From Phlebiopsis flavidoalba (lineage: Eukaryota > Basidiomycota > Agaricomycetes > Polyporales > Phanerochaetaceae), in contig JAOCPU010000008.1 of assembly GCA_035772785.1 (NCBI GenBank), positions 1 to 64,000 of the forward strand: 64,000 nt of DNA, given 5' to 3'. This document shows, piece by piece, positions 22,420-33,262 of the stretch. The notes below the pieces were generated by a model that did no database searches, was not told where the DNA came from, and worked only from the letters and a program-made list of their open reading frames with translations. A program made the translations under genes and the position numbers. Numbering within the stretch: position 1 is the first letter of the stretch; the number at the start of each line of letters is the position of its first letter.

Positions 22420-25081
22420 GGATAATCTTGCTGGACGCGCCGGACCCCGAGGGAGGACCCTGACGTTCAGGACATTCGTACGAACTCGCCCATGGCCCCC
22501 CCTCACCCTCGACAAGTAGACAAGGCCCACCGAGGCGTGACATATTTGACGGACGAGGCGAGCACTTCAACGGCGGCGCAGGACCGTCCATGGATCCCTC
22601 GGCTACAGCGCCGACCCTCCCGCGTATCGTCCCATACCTCACGACCTCTGTGAGTGAGTCAGAGCGCAGGAGAACAAGGATTCCCCAGAGAACGCCGGCT
22701 ACGACGACTATGAGTATGCTCACCTACCAAAGAAACCCAAAATAAACCATGGGCGAAGAAGAGGACCGAGGCTGTATGGGCTCGGAAGTACAAGAGTCGA
22801 GGATGATCACTCTCTCACCAAGGACGACGCTAAACGCCTACAAGAAATGTACAACGACGAGCTAATAACACCCACTTCCGGGGAAGTGGCTTCCTACACA
22901 GAAAGATTTGGATGGTCGGAAGAGTTTGAGAGGTATGCAGAGGCCAAGGAAGCCGGTGCGTTCCCCTCGTGTTCGTCCGCACCTGTGATAACGAGATTTT
23001 TTCCGACTTGGGCCTCGGTTCTCTGGAAAATATAGAGCTGTGGCATATATTCCACGACGAGCTGGATCTAGACGGTAATGGCCCATATCGACGTGGCGGC
23101 ACGAACTCGCGGCCAGGCGTTTTGCGGAAGGCCGGTACGATTTATACATAGCGCCCCACTGCACACAACTGTACGCCGCAGCAATTGAATCCGCGTTACA
23201 GGGATTTCTCTGTGAAGCCAGCAACCCTTGCCGAATTTATGACGTTCTTGACTTCCTCGCCGCATTTTTCGCATGCGATCATCTTTCAGGAATTCCGTGA
23301 CTTTCTATTTGTTAATGCCTCGTAAGGCCGAATCGCCGGCTGAGATATATCCGATACTACAAGGTTAAGAAGTTCATGGGCGATGTACGGCAGAGGGGCA
23401 GCGCGTGTAAACATGAAGGTACTAAGCCGTTTCGCGGCCGCACCGCATTGGTTATGCTAACACTGGTCCACCATCTCACAGGCGACCGTCACGTTGAGCG
23501 CAGAGGACATGGCTCCTGGTCCCGTTCCACATTCACAAGCCGCGAAACAAACCACCACCACGCCCACCCCTGTTTGACTTTTCAGGGGATGATCTTAAAG
23601 CGAGGACGACGGCGCGGACGAAGACGAATTCTTCGTGGAGGAAGAAGAGGAAGACCGCCATTACTTGGCTTCACCTACCAACAGCAGCAAAGTTTTCTAC
23701 TCGCCGGCGGTGTCGCGGGAGCCGGGTGAGCTCACAATGTTTTCCCAGAGCTTAACCCCTTCAGGGAACACTGACGTTACTTTGCGTGCGTGTGTATCGT
23801 CCTGATCGCGAACGTGTACCGCACCGTTTTTGATCGACTCAAAATATTCTTGATCACCCGACCGAGCCAGAATCTCGGATGGTCACCTCGTTGAGCCCGC
23901 AAGCACACCCGTGCGTGTGCGGGCTTAAGGCCATCGCTGGGGCTGTAGCCCGCATATACATGCGGAGGGCGTGTGTACGTTTGCCTTCTAGGACGGGAAA
24001 CGGCCTGTCTGTGGCGAAGATTCCTTCCATAATTCGGCTTACTTAAGTTCTTTACATATGCAATCCTCTTTCAGTACTATCCCTCTTGTTGCTCCGTTTT
24101 AATGCAATTATCTCAATTCCCCCTTCACGCCTTGGTTATAAACGGTTTGTTTTGGCAAATGCGTTTGATTAAGTGATAGAGAATCCCGGAGGAGACAATC
24201 ACCAGTGGGGTTCAGCTCGGTTTCTTTCGGGCGGCCTGGTGGTATCTCTAGTCAACTCAGTGGGTCGACATTGATTGGTCCACGATCTTGGCTCATGATA
24301 TATAATGATGTAGGCATATACCCTATTGATGGACTATGAGGTTAGTTCTGGCATGTAAGACATAAATCGGAGAGCCCATATTATGATCTGTCGCACACGA
24401 ACAAATGATAGAGTAAGATGCTGGTCAGACCTGGGGTGAGGAAAACACTGTGCAGCGAAAGGGGCAGCTACACCGATTTGTACAAAAGCAGTGGGGTGGG
24501 CTTCGGCCGCATACTATCAAAGAGGCCTGAACGGCAAGTATCGAGTGTCCCTCTCCTCGGCACCACTCCGCCAAAAGTCTTATGTCAAATATCATTCTAG
24601 ATCGCTTGTAGGCGGGTCTTTCCGTAAGTCGCGCCGACCAATCTTGACACAGGGATCCTCAGGGTTTCGCTTCATAGATACTCGGCGATAGACATGAGCA
24701 CCTTTGAGGCCCTCAAGCTCGCCTATCTGCGATCAAGCGGCAAGGAAGAACCAGGCGTCCTGGCGCTCCTCATGTGTGGAAGCATATCGGGGAGTATAGG
24801 TGCCACCAGTGTGTACCCGTTGAACCTGGTGCGGACCCGGTTGCAGGCGTCCGGCTCGCCTGGGCACCCCCAGCGGTACACAGGCATCATGGACGTCGTC
24901 CAACAGACATACACTAGGGACGGCTGGAGGGGGTTCTATCGTGGGCTGGTGCCCACGCTTGCGAAGGTGCGTGGCGTGTTGCGCGCACATGACCCGCTCA
25001 GCTGATCGCGGGGCCCATGATCAGGTCGTTCCTGCCGTCTCGATATCATACGTCGTCTACGAGTCAAGTAAACGGAAGTGA
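22420..25081 (+). CDS. SAL1: Calcium-binding mitochondrial carrier (ATP-Mg/Pi type, SAL1/SCaMC)
   Basis: These inner-membrane carriers exchange adenine nucleotides and phosphate under control of N-terminal EF hands. The N-terminal segment includes LTKDDAKRLQEMYNDEL (22.82 kb), then an EF hand, FHDELDLDGNGHIDV (23.05 kb, Ca-binding D-x-D-x-N-G). Another helix pair reads FQEFRDFLF (23.29 kb). An acidic linker (DEFFVEEEEEDRHY, 23.62 kb) precedes carrier repeat 1 (KFLLAGGVAGA, 23.69 kb; FDRLKIFLITRP, 23.83 kb). Repeats 2 and 3 follow, with YSAIDMSTFEALKLAYLR (24.68 kb), SGSIGATSVYPLNLVRTRLQ (24.8 kb) and RDGWRGFYRGLVPTLAKV (24.91 kb). The C-terminus VPAVSISYVVYESSKRK ends at the stop 25079-25081. 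The start is uncertain. The 23.9-24.6 kb part is badly frame-broken. Convergent with HIS4. Confidence 0.9.
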
Positions 25082-25540
25082 GTATGCGGCGTGTTTGACT
25101 ATTGGATCTGGCTCATCTGCCTACCCTCAAAGCATGTCGGTGTATAATCGAAAACTATTCTCCCGACTTTACAGCGGTCACGCTACCACCCTCGCATCTC
25201 ACGAACACATTTCACCAGACCAACTAGACTACACTAATATCACAGCAGCCAACGACACTATTATCCACCTCTTTTTTCTTTTTTCGTACGAGTGTATTGA
25301 AGCATCAACTGCCTTAATCCCTATATTTTTTTTTTATTTTTTTTATTCTTTTTTCGCCCGCTTAACTATGCCTCATCGACCAAACTAATAACAGTCACAA
25401 CCAAGCGCAACATGGATGTTTGATAATTTTAAATCTAATTTCTAGCACAGATGGTACAACAGCTAAGAGTTACGAAGTTTTTAAAGGTTCGTTTAACTCT
25501 GTCCGTGTTCGCCTAATTGCGCATTCGATAACGACCCCAG
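25082..25540. other. Intergenic region between convergent SAL1 and HIS4
   Basis: AT-rich DNA with T-rich runs at 25325-25355 follows the carrier stop and probably serves both 3' ends. The HIS4 stop was not located precisely, so the right limit is approximate. Confidence 0.45.
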
Positions 25541-28500
25541 CAACGGATTGCCGCGACGGCATTTCCGTGGTGTGGCACCGAGGCCCTCAGCAGTCGGGCA
25601 AAGCGTTTTTTTTTTAGCAACAAAACAGGACCGAGGACCCCTGTTGAGTCCATTGGGAGCCCAGTGACCTCTACATGCCCGGAGCGTGATGCTGCTATTT
25701 AGGAACGAATGGCCTGCCGCGTGTTGACGCCAATGAAGCTAAGCTCGGAGCTCGCACTATGCCGCGTCCACGTGACCCGGCCAGGGTCTTGTGGTTCGGT
25801 GCACGAGGGCATAAATATTTGCCAAAACACGCACCACAAATTTATACGGTCAGAACGGACTGCCATCGACTGACAAATACAGTGGGAGAAATAATATCCT
25901 TACCTTTAAGGCGTAGTAGGGTCCTCTCACGAAAGACTACTGCCTGCGTTTGGACGATGGGCACCGCGCCGGGCGCGTCCGGAGGGCGAATAGGTGCTCT
26001 AGGGGCGTAATCCGTTGGAAACGTCGAGGGCCTTGTCGACATTGACTGTCTTGACATGATTTGAGGCTTTCTTGGGATCGACTCGCTGCATGATGTCACG
26101 AAAACGCGGCAACAGACGGCACGTGCCTGCGAGTTCGACACCGGACGCTCGATGGCGGACGCTCGTGCTGCTCGGGCAGCCCGACGGAAGACGAGGACGA
26201 CCTGCGACGGTCCACGGCCGATGCTCAGCTGGAGAGCAAGTCGGCGGCCGACGAAAGGCTGGGTGCGCATGTCTCGTCTTGCGAGAGGACCTGAAAGCAC
26301 CCATCAGCCTTTCAACATGTTGATTTTACGGGAACTATCAAACCTTACGAGCATTCGGAGGGTCCTGCAGGCATGTCAATTGACACCGCATCCTGGTGTC
26401 GTTCTGTGCACGCGCATCTTCGCAGCCGTGACCCACTGATTGCCCGGCCAATGGATCTTGTCCACCTTCTGGTACCGTTCTCGTACATATGCCATGGCGA
26501 GCGTACAGCTGCCCGCGCTCCAGCACGCAGGATGGCCTTGCACCCACCCGTCGCGCGACTGTACATGACCTCCGGGCTGATGCTGCCGTCTGGCCGCGTG
26601 GCGTCGCGTGAGGACAATCCGCCAAGTAAGAAATATTAGGCCGCGTGCCAAGCCGCCTGCGCAGGCACACCCAGCATGAGCGCAGTCTGAGGGCAAGATG
26701 GCGGCTAACCTGCTCCTGGGACGTAAAGGCCAACCCGAGCTAATGGTGGCCGTGCAAAGCGGGCTTGCGCACAAACACCGGGCATGCGTGTCTCGACCTA
26801 TTCCCCTTAAGTCGTCCGTGACCTTGTCGGCTACGCTGCGCGGCGTGGAAACGCACGACACTTGCAGTGTAAGCGCGACGTTCCGATGGCAGCCTGGACA
26901 GCGGGTGGCGAGGTGACGGGTTGGCTCGGGGAACGGTGCGTGCGCGCAAGGTCAGTTGCGGGTCGTGTCCTTCATCGTCACGGGGGACACCGGTTCGAAT
27001 TGCGCCGAGGCGGACGAGCTTCATGAGTCCGCACCGCGTCGCCGCCGGTGGCGGACCGCGTCCAAATATCGAATGGGGGCAGCACATGTGGTGCGAGTCA
27101 TGGCGTCGGAGTTCTGAGCACGGGCCGGCGTGTAGGGAGCTGGAGCCCACAGACGCACGACTTCCCGGGGGGTGGGGGCGGGGGGGTTGGGCGGGGCGGT
27201 TTGTGCGGAAGGTTTCGAATGTGCAGCAGTGCGTGTGTGCGGCTGGCGTCGGGATCAATCGGGTCTCTTTTGGCGGGAGGGAGCAAGTGTGTTGATTGCA
27301 GTAGGCGAGGAAGCCTGAGGCGTTTGAACCCATTGGGGCTTTAGACATTGCTGCCTCTACGATGTGACCTTTCTTCCGCCTTCTTGTCGAGTGAAGGTGA
27401 ACGTGCTCGATGTCCGCGATAGAGAACACCGGCCGCCGTTGCACAATTTGGTGAGCGCAATAAAAGTAGATGAGATCGGCGGCTTCAAAGGCGGACCTCT
27501 TGGCACCTAATTTTGTCTCCGCTCTGCCCAGCTCATCTGCTTCCTCCATGATCTTTGCGCGCGAAGCAGCGCAGGATCGTTGAATAGCCTCCGGGTTGTA
27601 GGAACCTTCGGGCGCAGAAGCCAGACGGGCCTGCAGGGTGCGCTCGAGCATCATAGACAGGGGGAGCCCTGCTGGTGTCCGAAGCAGGAAGCACGGTTCA
27701 GGTGGCAGAAGCCGACACCGTGCTGCAGAACATTGAACTCGAGTGTGTCAAGATCGCCAGTCCCACTTTGATAGTGAATACATCCTGGGTCGCTCTGGCG
27801 GACGTCTTCGCCCTTCCTCCACAAGCCGTTGTTTGCGAGACTGGTAGACACCCTTGCCGGTAAGGATGCTCTCTTTGATCGACTCGACCGAAGAGTAGAC
27901 AAGGCCGAGCGAACGGCGTCCTGTCCTCTGTGACAACGGTGGGGAAGAGGCCATCGGGACGGTCCGAGACCAAGGGAGCAATAAAGGCGTCCGCGACGTT
28001 GATCTGTGCGGCAGTTCCCTCGGCGAGGGTGAGAAGAGAGGTGGGAATGACGTGGGGACCGCACCGGATCTCCTGAGCTCGCGGATCGTCGAGGCGGACG
28101 GCGCGCTCGAGGTGTCGGTAGGCAAAACATGGACGTCTCTTCCCGCAAAGAAAAACGGGATATGGACGAGATGAAGTCCACGTCCAGGGCGGGGGTCTTG
28201 ATGAGTATGCCAGAGACTCCGTCGCGCACCGTCTCCGAGACCGCACTGGCGTTGTTCACGTCCCAGGATGAGCAGCACACGCTCGGGAGGGAGCACGCCC
28301 ACAATCTCCTTGGCCCATTGCCGAGGGGGACAATGACCTTTTCTGCGCCGGTGGTCGAGCTGCTGGACGATTTCGTCGAGATTGAACGATGCAGCATGAT
28401 CGAAGAGGATGAAGCGGGGCGACGTCCCTCCGGAGACCTGCTGGGCGGCGAGGGCGGGCACGACGACGGGGCCGATTCTGCGCAAGGCGGCGAGCACAGC

Positions 28501-28542
28501 CTCATCTGGCTGGCCGTCGAGGAGGGGTAGGAAGATCGACAT
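25541..28542 (-). CDS. HIS4: Trifunctional histidine biosynthesis protein HIS4
   Basis: HIS4 catalyses steps 2, 3, 9 and 10 of histidine synthesis through phosphoribosyl-AMP cyclohydrolase, phosphoribosyl-ATP pyrophosphohydrolase and histidinol dehydrogenase domains. The start at 28540-28542 reads MSIFLPLLDGQPDEAVLAAL. The N-terminal and cyclohydrolase part continues with FILFDHAASFNLDEIVQQLD (28.42 kb), VYSSVESIKESILTGKGVYQ (27.88 kb) and DTLEFNVLQHG...FCHLNRASCFGHQ (27.7 kb). The pyrophosphohydrolase domain shows TLQARLASAPEGSY (27.63 kb) and AKIMEEADEL (27.55 kb). The dehydrogenase shows GNQWVTAAKMR (26.45 kb) and SIDMPAGPSE (26.37 kb), with weaker pieces to about 25.55 kb. Domain order matches fungal HIS4. 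The dehydrogenase half is heavily frame-broken and its end is approximate. Confidence 0.92.
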
Positions 28543-28903
28543 TGGGGCAGCGGGTGTGAGAGTGGAAGGGTAGCCATAATTCAAGAGAGAAACTTGTCCC
28601 GCGGCAAAATGACTCCCGCTCGATTGCCTCAATAGCAGGACGATCTGCAAATCACAGGCAGCGCTTTCTACACTATGTATTTATTTGAAACGGCGACAGC
28701 AGAACGATAGCATTGAAATCGACGAAAACTATGAGACAGGGTATAGTACTAGTGCAAAGGAGCTAAATACAGAGTATGCACTATATTGTGAATCTTACAG
28801 ATCAGTACACGGAGCCGTTGCGTCAAATACTAAGCTCTCTACGAAACAAGTCTAGACAGAGTCAATAGCGGGCGGGTGCAATAATGAAGTCAAGAAATGA
28901 AAG
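28543..28903. other. HIS4 upstream region and 3' end of the next gene
   Basis: This AT-rich 361-base interval lies between the HIS4 start and the stop of the alpha/beta hydrolase, both on the minus strand. It should hold the HIS4 promoter. I see no clear Gcn4-type TGACTC site on reading; absence is not proven. Confidence 0.45.
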
Positions 28904-31060
28904 TTAAAGGCGAAGGGCTTCTGGCTCACGCAGCCAACGAAGGATCTCCGCACTGCCCTTCTCCTCCTGCAAGCAAATGCCTGGCCGTGGCGGGCCCTCA
29001 GGACTCGTACCACAGGTGGGGCCCTGGGGGGTGGGCCCCTTCCGGATTGCCGTGTGAGCGTGGGGGGTCAGGATAGCGTTTTACACGCTGGAAGCCGCAT
29101 GTCAGCGTCAACAATACGGTCCGAGAGAACGTCCAGTGCGCAGAGATAACCTACCGAAGCATCTACGATCAGCATCTTTGCCACCAAGGAAGAACATTGT
29201 CCCCGGGAATGGGTCCCGCGCGTTTGGAATCTGCTCATACCACAGTGCGTTCGCGCTCCAGTCGAAGTGTCGCTGGAGGGAAATTGGCGACGCCGAGCTC
29301 CATGCCGACAAAATACTTCATGACCAGCTCCAGGCCCTGGGAGAAGATTGGGTTTCATTAGCCTATCTTTGGTGCGTTCATTTAGGAAGCAGTGACGCAC
29401 CGTTGTGCAACGCCGGTAAATGAAGTTGTAGCACAGATCTAGGGGCAACACCAGCGCCGTCAACGGATATCCAAGTTCCTCTTGGAGCTGTACGTACCTC
29501 CTTCCCATGAACAAAAACGTGACGGGGTCGACGAAGCAGGAGCGATATACCATCTCGGGGTGAGCTTTCAGGAGCCAGGCATGAAGGAACGATCCGCTAT
29601 CAGCGCAGTTAGGGACTGTGATCGCAGGTCAAGACACAGCACACACTTTGAGTGGCTCAAGACCGTTACACCCTTGGGGTCGTCCTGGCCTGCGGTATCC
29701 ATGTCGTCAGACTTGTCCCGCGCCCAGCCGAGCTGGGTCAGAAGCTCAGCGAGGACGTTGGCGCTTTCCGTGGCGGCCCATGGGCTTCAGGTACCTGGGA
29801 TGGAAGATTTCCTGGCTAAACATGCGGCTGGAGGGGAACAAGGACCGGTCTATCCGTAACGGCACGCAGAAGATCACTCAGAAACATCCTGTACTGCGTC
29901 AGGCCAAGACCCAGCCCGTGGAGGAAGACAATAGGACGGGGTCCTGTTTGCGCAGTCCAATCAAGCGGAATGCGCAGGCAGGATGAATCTAGGATGCTGT
30001 GTCAGAGGCCGCTTTGTGCTGGTGGGTAAGGAAGCTAGGAAAGGATTACTCCAATCCCTTGTACGTTGCCACAGTGGCGTTCCATCTCTGTTTCATAATG
30101 CCTGCGCTGGAAGTAGTTGCTCGGGGGGGGGGGGGGGGGGGGAACGCTGACGCCTGCGTACCAGAAGAAGGGCCGCCAGGCCACAGAGACGGGATCAAGC
30201 GTGAGGAGGAACGGTCGCGCATCCGAGTTCCGAGCCGTCAGGAATGGAAGCCCCTGCGCGTTTTTCAAGCATACCGAGAACCTCGAGGAGGACCTTTTGG
30301 CGTGCGGGATAGGGAGCGCGTCCAACGAGGCAAACGGCGCGTTGTACACCGACCAATGCAGCCAGGCGAACAATCTCCTGGCGGCGGATGGACGACCAAG
30401 GGACTTTTGCCGAACCATGTCCGAAGGTAGTTTTCGGAAGTCGACTGCACGCGGGTCGGTGCGTTCGAGCGCAATGATGTCCTCCTCGGGGCTGCCTGGT
30501 CGGCCTACGTCTTCCTCGTCGTAGCCGTACTCTGGCAGTTTCAAGCGAGCCCCGACTGCAAAACCCGCCTGAACGCCGCTTGAAAGCTCATTGAAATCAC
30601 CTTGGCCATCTGTTAATCGGGCATGAACGCATTTGGCTAGATGGTAGTGGTAGACACTGAAGAAAACCTATTTAGATTAGATTGTCAGTTTCCATGTTTA
30701 ATATGATTAAGCCGAACGCCGTACCTCTACAAGCGTAAAAGCAAACGACAGCTGGCCCGTTTCCATGCAAAAAGGTCCAAATGCGGCCGGAGTAGAGCGA
30801 GATAGATGGTAAATGACCAAGAAAAAGGCACGACGGACCAGAGAGGTATTACCGGCAATTAGCATAAGACAATGTAGAATGAAAGGTCGCTGCGGAGGCG
30901 GGGTATGGCCGGGATTCCGCGACGTCGTGCAATATCTCGGCTTCTGGTGGGCCGTTTTTGCGTGGAGCTTTGGGTTTCGGGGTTCGCGAGGGTGATCCAA
31001 GTGGTGTCGATGTCGTACTTCCCAGGGGGTGTAAAAGAGAGGACGAGCGGGCAAAAGACC
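28904..31060 (-). CDS. Fungal alpha/beta hydrolase with N-terminal membrane region
   Basis: The protein fits an alpha/beta-hydrolase family with a hydrophobic N-terminus. Early exons read RAFFLVIYHLSRSTPAAFGP (30.82 kb) and LSFAFTLVEV joined to FFSVYHYHLAKCVHARLTDG (30.65 kb). These are followed by a charged linker (LPEYGYDEEDVGRPGSPEED, 30.54 kb), WSVYNAPFASLDALP (30.34 kb) and RPFLLTLDPVSVAWRPFFWY (30.19 kb). The nucleophile elbow spans an intron at 29.59-29.65 kb and reads SHSNGSFLHAW, giving Ser in SxSxG. Then come HPEMVYRSCFVDPVTF (29.55 kb), CYNFIYRRCTT (29.41 kb), RHFDWSANALWYEQIPNARD (29.25 kb) and MFFLGGKDA (29.17 kb), where Asp may be the acid. The end GSAEILRWLREPEALRL stops at 28904-28906. 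Start unresolved. Substrate unknown. Confidence 0.78.
30123..30142. repeat. Poly-G tract of 20 bases
   Basis: An uninterrupted G20 run (C20 on the coding strand) lies inside the alpha/beta hydrolase gene, between the WRPFFWYA and NYFQRRHYE coding segments. It most likely lies in an intron next to the acceptor. Run length in such tracts is unreliable in most sequencing chemistries. Confidence 0.9.
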
Positions 31061-31326
31061 CGCTCTCCCCCGGGTAGATGCGGGGGAGACGAGGGGGATT
31101 GGAGAGGCTCACGCTGTTCGTCCGACGCACGGGTTCTGAACCTGGCCGACGCTGGCGGACGCGACGAGTGCGCGCGGGCCCAACGCGCGAGCTGAGCGAG
31201 AACCACGTGGGGAACGGTATGACGACTGCTTCCTGGTTCTTGCCGAGGCTGACTCATTTTTTGAACAAAAAATCCCGGCCATTGTTTCTCTCTCCTTCAC
31301 CGCCGTCCACCACCGCGCCCGGAGAA

Positions 31327-31346
31327 GGGGGGGGGGGGGGGGGGGG
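31327..31346. repeat. Second poly-G tract of 20 bases
   Basis: Another G20 run sits 18 bases upstream of the IDH1 start codon, in the presumed 5' leader. It has the same length as the tract at 30123-30142 but unrelated flanks. Confidence 0.9.
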
Positions 31347-31364
31347 ACCCGTCTCGTCGTCCCC

Positions 31365-33053
31365 ATGCTCCGCAACGCAATTACCCAGGCTGCGCGAACC
31401 GGCCCCTCGCGCGCAGTGAGCTCCCAATCACTCCCGCTTGCCACGAATTTGATCTGAGCATTCAATTTCCAGAGGACCGCTACCACCCTCTCCGCCGGCG
31501 GTTCCCCAAGGCTACCGATGCGCTGCGTCTGTCAGTGCAGGAACAGCAATAATTATTGTGTCACTCTAATGAGAACAATTTACAGCTCCCCGCGAAGAAG
31601 TTACGGTGGTGTCTACACTGTACGTGTCCTCCCGAGTCGCGTGCAGGAAGCGTTTTGCTTAGATGTGCTGTCCCCTTCAGGTCACCCTCATTCCCGGTGA
31701 CGGTATTGGTGAGGAGATCACTGACTCGGTCAAGGAGATCTTCGAGTACACCAACGCCCCCATTGAGTGGGAACAATACAATGTCTCCGGCATGTCTTCC
31801 GACGGCGAGGAGCTCTTCAAGCAGGCTTTGGAGAGCTTGAAGCGCAAACCGGGTCGGTCTCAAGGGTGCTGCGTTCGCGATTTAGCAGTAGCCTTTTATC
31901 CGGAGGTGACACATGAACAATCCCCTTACCAGGTATCCTCTTCACCCCCATCTCCCAGACCGGACACGTCTCCTGGAACGTCGCCATGAGGCAACAACTC
32001 GACATCTACGCGTCCGTCGTTCTTTTGCAAGTCTCTTCCCGGCTTTCCCCACCCTGCCACAACAACGTCGACTTCGCCATCATCCGTGAGAACACGGAGG
32101 GTGAGTACTCCGGTCTCGAGCACCAGAGCTACCCTGGTGTCGTCGAGAGCTTGAAGGTGTTCGACGCGTGCCAAGGTCGAGCGCATCTGCCGATTCGCCT
32201 TTCGACTTCGCGTTGAAGAACAACCGCAAGGTGAATGCGAACGCTTCTATGACGCGTCCCCCGGGCTTAACGCGTCGACCTTCTTCTAGAAAGTCACTTG
32301 CGTGCACAAGGCCAACATCATGAAGCTCGGTGACGGTCTCTTCTTGAACACCTTCCGTCGCATTGCGGAGGAGTACAAGTCTACCGGCATCCAATACAAC
32401 GACATGATCGTCGACAACACGTGAGGGACATGTTGGATACAAGATTACGTGTGCTCAATTGTCTATCCTCTAGCTCCATGCAGCTTGTTGCTCGTCCTGG
32501 CCAATTCGACGTTATGGTCATGCCGAATTTGTACGGCGCTATTGTCTCCAACATCGGTGCTGCCCTGGTCGGTGGCCCCGGCATTGTCCCTGGATGCAAC
32601 GTCGGCAGCGTAAGTCACAAGCATTGGGTTTGAAATATTGACACGATATTAATACGATTTACGTAGGAATAAAGACGCTCTCTTCGAGCCTGGCTGCCGC
32701 CACGTTGCAAAGGACATCATGGTCTATGGTACTAACCGCGCGAACCCCGCTGCCATGATCCTGTCTTCGTCCATGATGTTGAGGCACCTGGGGGTGAGTC
32801 GGCCTGCGATACCCTTCGGAGATCTGACGTTCATTCGGCATCCTTCCGCTCTAGCCTCGACCACCTCGCCAACAGCATTGCGAGCGCAACCTTTGACGTC
32901 ATCAACGGCGGCCAGATTCGCACAGCTGATATGGGCGGTAGGTGTCTTCAATTTGCGCAAATCGCTGCAATGCTCATCACGCGTGGCTCAACAGGCTCTG
33001 CTACTACCTCCGAATTCACCGCCGCTGTGATCAAAAAGATTGGAAGCCAGTAA
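31365..33053 (+). CDS. IDH1: Isocitrate dehydrogenase [NAD] subunit 1, mitochondrial
   Basis: IDH1 is the regulatory subunit of the NAD-dependent isocitrate dehydrogenase of the TCA cycle. The start at 31365 gives a presequence, [20 protein letters not shown]. The mature part begins at [20 protein letters not shown] (31.68 kb), followed by [20 protein letters not shown] (31.94 kb), [20 protein letters not shown] (32.08 kb), [20 protein letters not shown] (32.31 kb), [20 protein letters not shown] (32.51 kb), [20 protein letters not shown] (32.73 kb) and [13 protein letters not shown] (32.9 kb). The C-terminus [18 protein letters not shown] stops at 33051-33053. The residues match IDH1 more than the catalytic IDH2. 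At least six introns are visible and several single-base breaks occur, e.g. near 31848 and 32195. It diverges from the alpha/beta hydrolase gene. Confidence 0.93.
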
Positions 33054-33262
33054 AACTACTGAGACCTTTCTTGTGTGACGATGGTGGACGTTGAGCGAGA
33101 CGGAGATTGGGTTGCGGCTAGAACATACCTAAGGATAATCGCGCTCTGTTATTGTACATGCTGGCACCCCTTAGATACATACTGTCCCTCCTTCGAGCGC
33201 AGATTCTGTGACGCTATCTAATGAACTATACCTAGATTCCCAGCAAAAAATGTGCGATAGAT

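Noticed and set aside
26980..27010. GGTTCGAATTGC, resembling a tRNA T-arm
   Set aside because: No matching acceptor stem, D-arm or anticodon arm within 70 bases; the site lies inside HIS4.
30123..31346. Poly-G runs as telomere or transposon ends
   Set aside because: They are pure G without a telomeric repeat unit, and the flanks differ and show no inverted or direct repeats.
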